This document shows positions 9,201-16,705 of a stretch of 64,000 nucleotides of DNA, piece after piece. This DNA is from JAGWBD01 sp965197455. Its GTDB lineage: Bacteria > Chloroflexota > Anaerolineae > Aggregatilineales > Phototrophicaceae. Where the stretch lies: assembly GCA_965197455.1 (NCBI GenBank), contig OZ240208.1, forward strand, positions 930,001-994,000, written 5' to 3'. Made by a program: the position numbers and the translations under genes. Under the pieces are notes generated by a model that was given only the letters and a program-made list of their open reading frames with translations, ran no database searches and was not told where the DNA came from. Positions within the stretch are counted from its first letter, which is position 1. Each line of letters begins with the position of its first letter.

Positions 9201-9431
9201 CACGTTGGGGTCGGCCTCGGACACGGCCAGCGCGCCTACGGAAGCCGTGTTAAACCAGCCGTCGCTGATGTTCTGCCAGTAGGTGCCGGCGTCGTCGCTC
9301 TTCCAGACGCCGCCCGCGCAGGCGCCAAAGTAGAACACATTTTGCTGTCGCACATCGCCGGCAACCGCAACCACACGGCCGCCCCGAAAGGGGCCAATAC
9401 AACGCCATTCCAGCATCCCGTCCAGCTTCAT
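6273..9431 (-). CDS. BNR/Asp-box repeat protein (sialidase/VPS10-like beta-propeller family)
   Basis: A 1052-residue protein built from Asp boxes (S/T-x-D-x-G-x-x-W). At least eleven are visible, including SDDAGTYW, STDAGRSW, TVDGGRSW, SGDSGDSW, SDDYGATW, STNEGQSW, TRDGGGSW and THDFGASW. They suggest two seven-bladed propellers over residues ~1-700. The last 300 residues hold a beta-sandwich-like region and a helical tail. It starts MKLDGMLEWRCIGPFRGGRV without a recognisable signal peptide, which is unusual for this family and suggests either a cytosolic protein or a misplaced start. Family members are often annotated as glycosyl hydrolases, but catalytic residues are not evident, so the function is open. 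Confidence 0.85.
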   Translation of the reverse strand: MKLDGMLEWRCIGPFRGGRVVAVAGDVRQQNVFYFGACAGGVWKSDDAGTYWQNISDGWFNTASVGALAVSEADPNVIYAGMGETTIRLDVTHGDGVYRSTDAGRSWTHTGLQDTRHIARVRIHPQDPDIAWVAAFGHAFGPNRERGVYKTVDGGRSWQQVLFKSERAGAIDLSVDQNNPRILYAAMWQAYRNFWDISSGGPDCGIWMSGDSGDSWQDISRNPGLPEGVRGKIGIAASPVRPGRVWALMEATSGGGMFRSDDYGATWKLVARNDELISRGWYYMHLTPDPLDGDTVYVNNLKLLKSIDGGNNYEQISTPHGDNHDLWIDPANPQRMIQGNDGGANVSLNGGSSWSTQFNQPTSQFYHVAADTRDPYIVYGTQQDNSSVAVPSRSARTSITWSDCWPAGTGESGYIAVRPDDPDVLYVGAVGSSPGGGNSLQRYDHRSRQIRMITTWPESMRGEPTDAERYRFAWTYPIIISPHDPNTIYIGGNQVMRSTNEGQSWDEISPDLTRADPETLQASGGPVNREALGAETYATVFALAESPLQQGLLWAGSDDGLVHITRDGGGSWTEITPPELPERSLISMLEPSPHDAGTAWMAATRYKLDDTRPLLWRTHDFGASWEAINSGIREGDFTRAIREDPQRPGLLYAGSETGVYVSFDSGDQWQALQLNLPVAPIYDLLVKGSDLIAATHGRSFWILDDLSALRQLNTAPEGTTLLQPRPAMRLMPKVFERAFGGVPGKTYMGTLGVVAAYTEEKSPENQISRSYLDSGCNPPKGAVFTWWLAEASTPAIRIEVLDTNGKVVRSLCSLDEETRKTQAGLPPEAPKQEFLTANAGWNRFVWDLRYEEATRLAAHDVHSGAVDGPMAVPGNYTLRLNVGDETLSQPFEVWLDPQSDTRQEDLQEQFDLLLRIRDLLSEAHEAVNRMRLMRAQLASLAERPVLDAETAAQARALHERVLEIETVLMLPDLKPGWPDLLNHGMQLTGKLAALTPVVASGDYRPTDQSYEVYEMYMRQIGNELTRLDELEAGALADFNRQLLQTEVAPVGA

Positions 9432-9442
9432 CCTGCCTCCAG

Positions 9443-11056
9443 TTACGCTTCTGTGTTTGGCCCCGGCCAGCCCAACTCATGCCAGACTCCGGCTTGCAGG
9501 GCTTCGAGACTCTGTTCTGTGCCATCCGGCCAAAGGATGTGCACATCCGCCCAGGCTGCGTTCCCCAGGCCAAAATGCAGGCGAATGTCGTCGCCAGCGC
9601 CCAGGCCAGAGCCGCTGCGCACCTCTCCCAGGCGCGACAGACCGTCCGCCGTTGTCACGACGACGCGCGCGCCAATGGCATCGCGGTTGACCGGGCCGCC
9701 GCCCAGCAGCTGCAGGCCCAGCCAGGCGTTATCCGTCTGCACCGTGTTGCGCCACAGCCTGTAGCCTTCGTTCCAGTTGCCCAGCACCAGGTCGACGCGG
9801 CCGTCGTTGTCATAGTCGGCGCGGGCGATGCCCATGGTGGCTTGCTCATCCTCACCCAGGGCCAGCTCGCGGAAAGTTCCGTCGCGATTGTTGACGAAGA
9901 AAGGATTGGGCCAGGGGTCGTGAAAGGTCATCGTGAAATCAATGTCGTCGCGGCTTTGCCCACTGGCCGCCATGAACAGATCCAGCCAGCCGTCGTTATC
10001 ATGATCGAGAAAAGCCGCGCCCCAGCCGACAGCGTGATCGGCCTGCAGGTTGACAGCCACGCCGGCCTCGTGCGACCGGTCAAGAAAGGTGCCGTCGCCC
10101 TGGTTGTCGAGCAGGAACATCGGGTAGACCATCTCGGTGAAGTAGAAATCAGGGTCCAGGTCGTTGTCGTAGTCACCGACCGCCAGCCCCATGCCGTTGA
10201 TGAGCGCGTCAGCGCCGGCCGCCGCCGAGACATCCGTCCAGCACCAGCTCTCACAGCCCGGCCCGTCGTTGCGCCAGAGCACGTTGCCCACCTCGTTTTG
10301 AAGCTTGTCGTTCACCACGTAGAGGTCGACATCGCCATCACGATCGTAATCCACAAAGCTGACCGCAAAGCCTGCGCCACGAGTGCGCTCGGGCCCGAGT
10401 TCACCGGTCAAATCCTGAAAGCTGCCATCCCCCAGGTTGCGATACAGCCGGTCCTGCTGCCGGGCAAAATCGACCGGATCGCATTCCGGGAAGCAGGACC
10501 AGTTGGCCACATACAGGTCCAGCCAGCCGTCACTGTCGTAGTCCGCCCAGGCCGCACTGCTGCTCTTGGCCGCCCCGGCGATTCCTGCGTCCGCGGTCAC
10601 ATCCGCGAAACCCGCACCCGCCAGATTGCGCCAGAGCACGTTGGGCCCGTCATTCAGCACCAGCAGGTCGCGCCAGCCGTCGTTGTCATAGTCCGCCCAG
10701 AGCGCGCCGCCGCTCGGCAGCTGCGCCAAAGCCAATTGTTCAGCGAATGGCGCAGGACGAAAACTGCCGTCCCCCTGGTTGCGCAGCAGAACATTCGGGT
10801 CAAGGTTGCCGGTAAGATACAGGTCGACATGGCCGTCGTTGTCGTAGTCGCCCCAGGCCTGCCCCACCGCCAGATAGCCGCGCCGGGTTTCCTCCGGGTC
10901 CCAGATTCCGCGATGCGTGACCTGGACGCCGGCTGCTTCGCTGACATCCGAAAAGGGGCTCGCCTCCTGAGCTGCGAGCGTGAAGGTCAGGGCGGCCAAC
11001 ATAAGGATGCTGCCGCTAACTGCAACGACGGCGTTCAATTTGCTTCTGTGTATCAT
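9443..11056 (-). CDS. Secreted FG-GAP (VCBS) repeat protein with C-terminal ASPIC/UnbV domain (CRTAC1-like)
   Basis: About 537 residues. The start at 11056 follows GGAGGGACC and opens a signal peptide (MIHRSKLNAVVAVSGSILM to TLAAQEA). Seven calcium-binding-like repeats are visible: DYDNDGHVDLYL, DYDNDGWRDLLV, DYDSDGWLDLYV, DYDRDGDVDLYV, DYDNDLDPDFYF, DHDNDGWLDLFM and DYDNDGRVDLVL, forming an integrin-type propeller. The C-terminus (AIGARVVVTTADGLSRLGEV to VHILWPDGTEQSLEALQAG) is an ASPIC/UnbV domain. Probably an extracellular Ca-binding adhesion or recognition protein. It sits directly upstream of the BNR-repeat gene, so two propeller proteins are co-encoded. Confidence 0.9.
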   Translation of the reverse strand: MIHRSKLNAVVAVSGSILMLAALTFTLAAQEASPFSDVSEAAGVQVTHRGIWDPEETRRGYLAVGQAWGDYDNDGHVDLYLTGNLDPNVLLRNQGDGSFRPAPFAEQLALAQLPSGGALWADYDNDGWRDLLVLNDGPNVLWRNLAGAGFADVTADAGIAGAAKSSSAAWADYDSDGWLDLYVANWSCFPECDPVDFARQQDRLYRNLGDGSFQDLTGELGPERTRGAGFAVSFVDYDRDGDVDLYVVNDKLQNEVGNVLWRNDGPGCESWCWTDVSAAAGADALINGMGLAVGDYDNDLDPDFYFTEMVYPMFLLDNQGDGTFLDRSHEAGVAVNLQADHAVGWGAAFLDHDNDGWLDLFMAASGQSRDDIDFTMTFHDPWPNPFFVNNRDGTFRELALGEDEQATMGIARADYDNDGRVDLVLGNWNEGYRLWRNTVQTDNAWLGLQLLGGGPVNRDAIGARVVVTTADGLSRLGEVRSGSGLGAGDDIRLHFGLGNAAWADVHILWPDGTEQSLEALQAGVWHELGWPGPNTEA

Positions 11057-11084
11057 GGTCCCTCCTGCCGCACACTGCCCGCCA

Positions 11085-11855
11085 CTACAAACGTCCCCCG
11101 TCGATGGACAGCACCTGGCCCGTAATCCAGCCGGCACTGTCAGACGCGAAGAAGAGCACACCGTTGGCAATGTCTTCCGCGCTGCCCAGACGCCGCAGCG
11201 CCAGACTCTCTACCAGATTGCGCTGACCTTCTGCACCATAGATCTGCCATTGTCGCTCGGTAGTCGGGTTGGAGCGCACAAAGCCCGGTGCAATGTTGTT
11301 GACCGTGATGCCCCAGGGGCCCAGCTCCTGCGCCAGCTGCCGCGTCAGATGGATTTGTGCTGCCTTGGCCGCCGCGTAAGCCTGGATGCCGGTCAGACTG
11401 GGGCGCAAACCAGCGCCGCTGGAGATGTTTACGATGCGGCCAAAGCGCGCAGCCTTCATCCCTGGCGCCACGGCCTGGCTCATCCAGAAGGTGCCGCGAG
11501 CATTCACCTCGAACAGGCTGTCCCAGTCCTTTTCATCAACTTCTTCCAGCGGACGTCCGACCTGCCCCAGCACGCCGCCGGCGTTGTTCACCAGCACCTG
11601 CACCGCTGCCCCGTCCGCGCAGACTTCCTGCACGAATTCCTGCACCTGGCCGCGCTCACGCAGGTTGACCGCGCGCACCTGACAGCGACCGCCCTCAGCA
11701 TTGATGAGAGCCCTCGTCTCCTCCAGTTCCTCCGCAAGGATGTCACAGGCCCAGACCTCTGCGCCGCGCCGGGCAAAAGCCTGGCTGATGGCGCGCCCAA
11801 ATCCATGAGCCGCGCCGGTGACAATCACGCGTTGGTCGCTGAAATCGACCTGCAT
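11085..11855 (-). CDS. Short-chain dehydrogenase/reductase
   Basis: A 256-residue classical SDR. The nucleotide-binding motif is VTGAAHGFGRAIS, followed by NNAGG, and the catalytic Tyr and Lys are in YAAAKAAQIHLTRQLA. It ends with the usual GQVLSIDGGRL. It would oxidise or reduce an alcohol/ketone with NAD(P)(H). It lies 3 bp from the ketopantoate-reductase-like gene (11859-12869) and 28 bp from the FG-GAP gene. The substrate is unknown. Confidence 0.93.
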   Translation of the reverse strand: MQVDFSDQRVIVTGAAHGFGRAISQAFARRGAEVWACDILAEELEETRALINAEGGRCQVRAVNLRERGQVQEFVQEVCADGAAVQVLVNNAGGVLGQVGRPLEEVDEKDWDSLFEVNARGTFWMSQAVAPGMKAARFGRIVNISSGAGLRPSLTGIQAYAAAKAAQIHLTRQLAQELGPWGITVNNIAPGFVRSNPTTERQWQIYGAEGQRNLVESLALRRLGSAEDIANGVLFFASDSAGWITGQVLSIDGGRL

Positions 11856-11858
11856 CGC

Positions 11859-12869
11859 TCAGGCCAGCTCCGCGGCGAGTTGATCGACGTTGGTGCGCGC
11901 CAGCGGACGCTGGCCGGTCTCGATCTCGCGGATCATGCCCATCATACGCCGCGTCAGCGGCATGGCATGTCCATGTTGCCCGCCCGCTGCCAGCACCTGC
12001 TCGTACATGGTGATTTCTGTCGGTCGCTTGCGCACCGCCAGGTCACGCCAGATGCCACTGTGGCTCTTGGCGGAGCGTCGATTGAACGCAACCATATCGG
12101 ACAGCGAGCGCTCGGCCAGCGCGTCGCTGGCGCCCGGTACAAAGGCCGCCGGATCAAAGCCATTGAAGGCTTCGGGCCGGATGCCCTGCGCGCATGCGAC
12201 CGCCAGTACCTCGCGCGCGATGGCGACAAACAACGCGCTGTGTTCCGGTGTTGCGAGCGAGTCGGCGATGGACTCGTTCGTCAGTGCAGTGACGAAGAGC
12301 ATCGCGCCGTAGGCTTCCTTGCTCCACAAATAGCCGAAAATGTTGCCCGTCAGTTGCACGTTCTCGTCAAAGGCCAGCAGCGCCGCGCGCAAGGCCTGCA
12401 CCCGCTGGGAGATTTCCCCGTCAATCTCACCCACGACGACCGCACCGCGCCCCCCATAGAGGACGACGCCTGGCTCGAGAAAGTCCGCGCCAAAGTTGAC
12501 GAAAGCGCCCATCGTCCGCTCCGCACCCAGGGCGCTCGCGATCAACTGTTCGTTGAGGCCGTTCTGCATGGAGACGACGAAGCCTTGCGGCGCGAGATGC
12601 GGCCGCAGCATTTCTATCGCCTCTTCCGTGTGTTGGGATTTAACGCAGAGCAGGATGACGCGGAAGCGTTCGCTCAGCTGTTCAGGTGTGCAGGCTTTGA
12701 CGGGCGTGCGAAAGGCAGCGACGGGCCCTTGCAACTCCAGCCCTCTGCCTTGCATGGCTGCAACGTGCGCCTCGTCACGATCGACAAAGGTTACTTCATG
12801 TCCGGCCCTGGCCAGATGGGCGCCAATACAAGCGCCAATGGCGCCGGCACCATAGATGAGTAGTTTCAT
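11859..12869 (-). CDS. Ketopantoate reductase family protein (2-dehydropantoate 2-reductase-like)
   Basis: About 336 residues starting MKLLIYGAGAIGACIGAHLA, with the GxGxxG dinucleotide fold. VILLCVKSQHTEEAI and VSMQNGLNEQLI match the PanE/ApbA family. The catalytic-type Lys lies in LWSKEAYGAML and the C-terminal helical domain includes ANHSGIWRDL-like sequence (AKSHSGIWRDLAV). The start at 12869 is an ATG; a TTG one codon earlier is also possible. Many PanE paralogs act on other 2-oxoacids, and no other pantothenate gene is nearby, so panE is not assigned. It ends 3 bp before the SDR. Confidence 0.85.
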   Translation of the reverse strand: MKLLIYGAGAIGACIGAHLARAGHEVTFVDRDEAHVAAMQGRGLELQGPVAAFRTPVKACTPEQLSERFRVILLCVKSQHTEEAIEMLRPHLAPQGFVVSMQNGLNEQLIASALGAERTMGAFVNFGADFLEPGVVLYGGRGAVVVGEIDGEISQRVQALRAALLAFDENVQLTGNIFGYLWSKEAYGAMLFVTALTNESIADSLATPEHSALFVAIAREVLAVACAQGIRPEAFNGFDPAAFVPGASDALAERSLSDMVAFNRRSAKSHSGIWRDLAVRKRPTEITMYEQVLAAGGQHGHAMPLTRRMMGMIREIETGQRPLARTNVDQLAAELA

Positions 12870-12873
12870 CAAC

Positions 12874-13965
12874 TCAGCCGAGGACCACGTTCAGGGCTTC
12901 CAGACAGGATCGCCCGAAACGCATGCAGCCATCAGCCAGCAGGGAATCCCCCGTGCCAGGCACCTCCGGGAATGGCAATTCCGGCGTCCAGGCCGGGCAA
13001 CCATAGGTTTTCGCAATGTAGTTGACGGACATCCCGGCCTCGGCCGCATCAAGGCCCTCAATGCCCACCGGCGGCGGTTGCAGTTCCGGGTGCAGCCGCG
13101 CCAGCTCCAGCTCAAAGTGCAGCACCTGACGCGCAGCAACCGGATCCAGTGGAACGCCAGGCGGCACAATCCAGATGTAGCGCCGCGTCTCGTCGCCATG
13201 CAGGTCGATGAAGAAGTCGACGCCATCATGCGCAATCGCGCGTTTGACAGCTTCCACTTCCGGATAATTGGCAGTCGCCCGGCTCCATGCACGATTGAGA
13301 TCGACGCCGGCCGCGTTGGCGCGCAGGTTGCCCAGCGCACTGCCGTCAGGATTGACGTTGGGAATGACGGAAACCGTCGCTTTTTGCTTCAGCTCACTGG
13401 CTACCTCGTCATCCGGGTCCAGCAGGCGCCGCACCAATCCTTCCGCGGCCCACTCGGCCATGGATTCGCCGGCGTGCTGCCGCGCAAGAACCCAGATACG
13501 CTTGCCGCCCGTCTCCTCGCCAAAGACCAGCATGTCCAGCGAGCGATCCTGCAGCGATCGCCCGATTGAGCGGCGCTCTACTCCCAGGGTGCCTGTCGCC
13601 ACGGTCAACAAGGCCCGCCGCCGCGCTTCGGGATAGGGCACGAAATAGGCATAGTATGCGATTTCCGGCGCGTTGGGGTGCGTAAACTTCAGTACGCCAT
13701 TCTCGTAGCTGGTCGGCAGCCGCTGCCAGTTCACGTGGTCTGCAGACGCGAGCACGCGATAATGCGCCCAGCCCCCAGGGTAGCTGGCGTCAGCGGCATT
13801 GCTGATTTCCAGTTGCCGCTCTTCACCAGCCACGCCTTCTGCTCGAAAGTAGAACCACTGGAAAGAGACCGCCTTGCTGTCTGGACGAATGCGGAGGGAG
13901 GCAGAGCTGCCCTGCACCCTGTCGACCAGGATATTGCCGCTTTCAAAATCTGCCAGGATTTCCAT
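12874..13965 (-). CDS. M14-family zinc carboxypeptidase (cytosolic CCP-like)
   Basis: About 363 residues, with start at 13965 (GGAG 8 nt upstream) preferred over the ATG at 14004. An N-terminal beta-sandwich domain beginning ADFESGNI precedes the catalytic domain, as in cytosolic carboxypeptidases of the AGBL/CCP type. Zinc ligands appear as the HxxE of RQHAGESMAEW and the His of FIDLHGDE. The substrate-binding signature is NVNPDGSALGNLRANAAG followed by DLNRAW. No signal peptide is present. It would remove C-terminal residues from peptides or modified proteins. The stop is 4 bp from the downstream gene start, so it heads the minus-strand run. Confidence 0.9.
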   Translation of the reverse strand: MEILADFESGNILVDRVQGSSASLRIRPDSKAVSFQWFYFRAEGVAGEERQLEISNAADASYPGGWAHYRVLASADHVNWQRLPTSYENGVLKFTHPNAPEIAYYAYFVPYPEARRRALLTVATGTLGVERRSIGRSLQDRSLDMLVFGEETGGKRIWVLARQHAGESMAEWAAEGLVRRLLDPDDEVASELKQKATVSVIPNVNPDGSALGNLRANAAGVDLNRAWSRATANYPEVEAVKRAIAHDGVDFFIDLHGDETRRYIWIVPPGVPLDPVAARQVLHFELELARLHPELQPPPVGIEGLDAAEAGMSVNYIAKTYGCPAWTPELPFPEVPGTGDSLLADGCMRFGRSCLEALNVVLG

Positions 13966-14034
13966 GCTTTCGCTCCATTGACGCAGGCGCAAAGAGTAGT
14001 CCATGTTGCCTGCACGCGCAAACAGCGACCTGCA

Positions 14035-14063
14035 TTGTCAGGAGCCTGACCGCACTGTATACT
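14035..14063 (+). promoter_or_regulatory. Predicted promoter of the permuted SBP gene
   Basis: TTGTCA (14035-14040) and TATACT (14058-14063) are separated by 17 bp, close to the sigma-70 consensus. Transcription should start near 14070, giving a leader of about 70 nt. Confidence 0.65.
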
Positions 14064-14097
14064 GCCAGCGGTCTCGTGCTCTGAATCAGCCGGGCTA

Positions 14098-14125
14098 TGT
14101 ACAGTTTCTGTCTGTACAGTTTCTG
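14098..14125 (+). repeat. Two tandem 13-bp repeats in the 5' leader
   Basis: TGTACAGTTTCTG occurs twice, at 14098-14110 and 14113-14125, separated by TC (period 15 bp). It lies between the promoter at 14035-14063 and the ribosome site at 14131-14136, so it could be an operator or an mRNA control element. No regulator is identified. Confidence 0.55.
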
Positions 14126-14141
14126 CTAAATGGAGGAAATC

Positions 14142-15815
14142 ATGAGAGTACTGTCACGTTCCCTGTTGCTGCTTCTGGTTCTGGGCATTTCGCTCGTGCC
14201 GGCCGCTGCCCAGGACGAAATGCTCACCTTTGCCGCGCCCGACTGTGATTATGGCGGCAACCTCAGCTCGATTGAGGCGGTCGACGCGCTGACCGTGCGG
14301 GTCACGCTCTGCAACCCTGACGCAATTTTCCACCAGGAGATGGCCAGTCTTGGCATGTCCATTCACCCCAGCGAGTACCTGCATGCGACCGGCGGCACCG
14401 GCGACCTGCTGACCAAACCGGTCGGCACCGGCCCGCTCAAGCTTGATAACTGGGACCAGGGCAATGAAATCGTTTACAGCCGCTTTGACGACTACTGGGG
14501 CGAGCCCTCGCTCGAGCCGACCGTCATTCTGCGCTGGAGCGCCGAGGCTGCCGCCCGCGCGACCGAATTGCGCGCCGGCACCATCGATGGCATGAAGTTC
14601 GCCAACCCCGGCGACTTCCAGGTTTTCCGCGATGACCCCGACTACACCCTGATCGACATTCCGCCACTGACCGGCGTCTATGTTGGCATCAGCAACTTTT
14701 TCGCCCCACTGAACGATGTGCGCGTGCGCCAGGCCATTTCCATGTCCATCAGCCGCGAGCGCATCGTCGACAACTTCTTCCCGGTAGGCTCGCCGGTAAG
14801 CCCGGACTTCGTGCCGCCGGCGGTCTTCGGCCACGTGCCTGACATCGGCGCGCCCGGTTACGACCCCGACATGGCGCAGGCCCTGCTGCAGGAAGCAGCC
14901 GACGAGCTTGGCTTCTCACTGCCGCTCAACACCGTCACGGACACGCGCACCGGTGAGGAACGCCCGCTGACACTGACCTGGCGCGACGTTGTGCGCGCCT
15001 ACCTGCCCACACCGGGCATCATTGCCAATGACCTGCAGGCACAGCTGGCCATGACCGGCATCGAGGCCGATGTCCAGGTCATGGAGTCCGGCTCCTTCAT
15101 CGGCTCCTCGCTTTCTGGCAACGAGCCCTTGCATCTGCTCGGTTGGCACGCGGACTTCCCGGATGCCTCCAACTTCCTGACTTGCTGCCTGGGTGAGAAC
15201 CTCAACCAGTTCGGTCATCCCTATGCCGATATCTACGAGCCGCTGGTCGCCGCCGGCCGGGAACTGGATCCGGCCATCCGTCAGGAACTCTTCCGTGAAG
15301 TCGCGGCCGGCATCAAGGCCAACGTCCCCTACGTTCCCTTTGGTCACGCCGGCGCCGCCGATGTCTGGCAGGCGCGCATCACTGGCGTGCATCCGGGCGT
15401 GCTCGACGGCACCGAACAGTTCGCGCGCGTCGCGGATCCGGATGACGACAACATCATTTACATGCAGGATGCGGAGCCCATCTCGCTTTACTGCAACGAC
15501 ACCTTCGACGGTGAATCCTTCCGCGCCTGTCACCAAATCAACGAAGCCCTGCTGGACTTCTCCCTGGGCGGCGTAGATGTGGTGCCTGGTCTTGCCGAGA
15601 GTTGGTCAGTTTCCGACGACGGCCTGGTGTGGACCTTCAATCTGCGCGAGGGCGTGACCTTCCATGACGGATCAGCCTTTGACGCCAACGACGTGGTCAC
15701 CACCTGGCAGGCAGCCGGCGATGCCTGCAGCCCGCTGCACACCGGCACCGGCGAGGGTTTCGCAATCTACCTCACCGTCTTCCAGCAGTTCGTCAATGCG
15801 GACATGGACTGCTAG
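14142..15815 (+). CDS. Circularly permuted ABC importer substrate-binding protein (SBP_bac_5 fold)
   Basis: About 557 residues; ATG at 14142 follows GGAGG. A signal peptide (MRVLSRSLLLLLVLGISLV to AAAQ) precedes mature sequence that begins in the middle of the normal fold: SIEAVDALTVRVTLCNPDA, then GTGPLKLDNWDQGNEIVYSR. The segment normally found at the N-terminus of family 5 SBPs lies instead at the C-terminus (residues ~430-557): NEALLDFSLGG, VVPGLAESWSVSDDGLVWTF and REGVTFHDGSAFDANDVVTTW. The new ends fall between two segments that are consecutive in ordinary SBPs, so the fold can be preserved. A hairpin terminator follows at once. The likely partner is the DppBC pair at 16706-18730. Confidence 0.87.
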   Translation: MRVLSRSLLLLLVLGISLVPAAAQDEMLTFAAPDCDYGGNLSSIEAVDALTVRVTLCNPDAIFHQEMASLGMSIHPSEYLHATGGTGDLLTKPVGTGPLKLDNWDQGNEIVYSRFDDYWGEPSLEPTVILRWSAEAAARATELRAGTIDGMKFANPGDFQVFRDDPDYTLIDIPPLTGVYVGISNFFAPLNDVRVRQAISMSISRERIVDNFFPVGSPVSPDFVPPAVFGHVPDIGAPGYDPDMAQALLQEAADELGFSLPLNTVTDTRTGEERPLTLTWRDVVRAYLPTPGIIANDLQAQLAMTGIEADVQVMESGSFIGSSLSGNEPLHLLGWHADFPDASNFLTCCLGENLNQFGHPYADIYEPLVAAGRELDPAIRQELFREVAAGIKANVPYVPFGHAGAADVWQARITGVHPGVLDGTEQFARVADPDDDNIIYMQDAEPISLYCNDTFDGESFRACHQINEALLDFSLGGVDVVPGLAESWSVSDDGLVWTFNLREGVTFHDGSAFDANDVVTTWQAAGDACSPLHTGTGEGFAIYLTVFQQFVNADMDC

Positions 15816-15838
15816 CCACAGCTTTAAGTGACATCTGG

Positions 15839-15871
15839 CGCCGGGTCGCAACTTGACCCGGCGTCTCTTTT
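15839..15871 (+). terminator. Rho-independent terminator after the permuted SBP gene
   Basis: A 9-bp perfect stem CGCCGGGTC / GACCCGGCG (15839-15847 and 15855-15863) with a 7-nt loop is followed by TCTCTTTTAT. It lies between the SBP stop and the isomerase ribosome site, so some read-through may still reach the next gene. Confidence 0.85.
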
Positions 15872-15884
15872 ATGGAGAGTGATC

Positions 15885-16682
15885 ATGATTCGAATCGGTG
15901 TGTGTCAGTGGAGTCTGGATGTCAGGGGCGTGGCTGCCCTGGCGCGTGCAGCGCAGCTGGGCTTCGCCGGAATTCAGCTGGGGCTGGTAGATGAAGCGAC
16001 CGCCGCCGCCCTGAAAGAGCCGGCCCTGCAGGCAGCCTGGCTGCAGGCCGCGACAGAGACCGGCGTTGAAATCATTGGTTTCGGCATCAACGCCCTCAAT
16101 AATCTCCCGTTGCACAGTCCGCCGGACAGTGAAGTCGGGCGCCGCGCCCTGCAAATCCTGCAGGACGGGATCGACATCGCGGTCGCCATGGACGTCGGCC
16201 TGGTCTACTGTCCCAGCTTTATGAAGGCAGACATCCGCACGGATGAAGAACTGGCGCGCGCCAGCGCCATGCTGCGTCGCGGCTGCGACTACATCGACGG
16301 GCGACCGCTGCTGCTCGCTACCGAAAACGGACTCGATGCTGCCGGCCATCTACGCATCATCGAGCAGGTTGATCATCCTGCGCTGCGCGTGCTGGTCGAC
16401 GGCTACAACCCCGTCAGATATGGTCACTACGCCGCCGACCTGGTGCGCGAATTGCCAGCCCGCTACCTCTGCAACCAGGCGCATGCCAAGGATGGCCGGG
16501 ACCTCGTGTCCGGTAGCGCGCCACTTGGCCGTGGAGATGGCCGTTTTGTGGCCTTCGTGCATGCCCTGAAAACGATCGACTTTGAAGGCTGGCTGATCAG
16601 CGAAAACAACTATGACAGCAACGCCGACGAACTCGTCGCGGCTGACCTTGCCACCCTTGCCGACCTGCTTGGCAGCGACTGA
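15885..16682 (+). CDS. Sugar phosphate isomerase/epimerase-like TIM-barrel protein (AP endonuclease 2 superfamily)
   Basis: About 265 residues. ATG at 15885 follows GGAG; the frame open upstream runs through the terminator and is not coding. It begins MIRIGVCQWSLDVRG and shows the barrel-end metal ligands of the family: Glu in LLATENGLD, Asp in VLVDGYNP, His in CNQAHAKDG and Glu in LISENNYDS. The members isomerise or epimerise keto-sugars and related polyols. A second member is encoded at 19761-20597. The substrate is unknown. Confidence 0.87.
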   Translation: MIRIGVCQWSLDVRGVAALARAAQLGFAGIQLGLVDEATAAALKEPALQAAWLQAATETGVEIIGFGINALNNLPLHSPPDSEVGRRALQILQDGIDIAVAMDVGLVYCPSFMKADIRTDEELARASAMLRRGCDYIDGRPLLLATENGLDAAGHLRIIEQVDHPALRVLVDGYNPVRYGHYAADLVRELPARYLCNQAHAKDGRDLVSGSAPLGRGDGRFVAFVHALKTIDFEGWLISENNYDSNADELVAADLATLADLLGSD

Positions 16683-16705
16683 CTACCTGCCTGCATTCAG
16701 CTGAA

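Noticed and set aside
9479..12863. Very long plus-strand frames (548 and 627 codons)
   Set aside because: They are antisense to clear FG-GAP, SDR, ketopantoate-reductase-like genes and their products show no family motifs; high GC creates such shadows.
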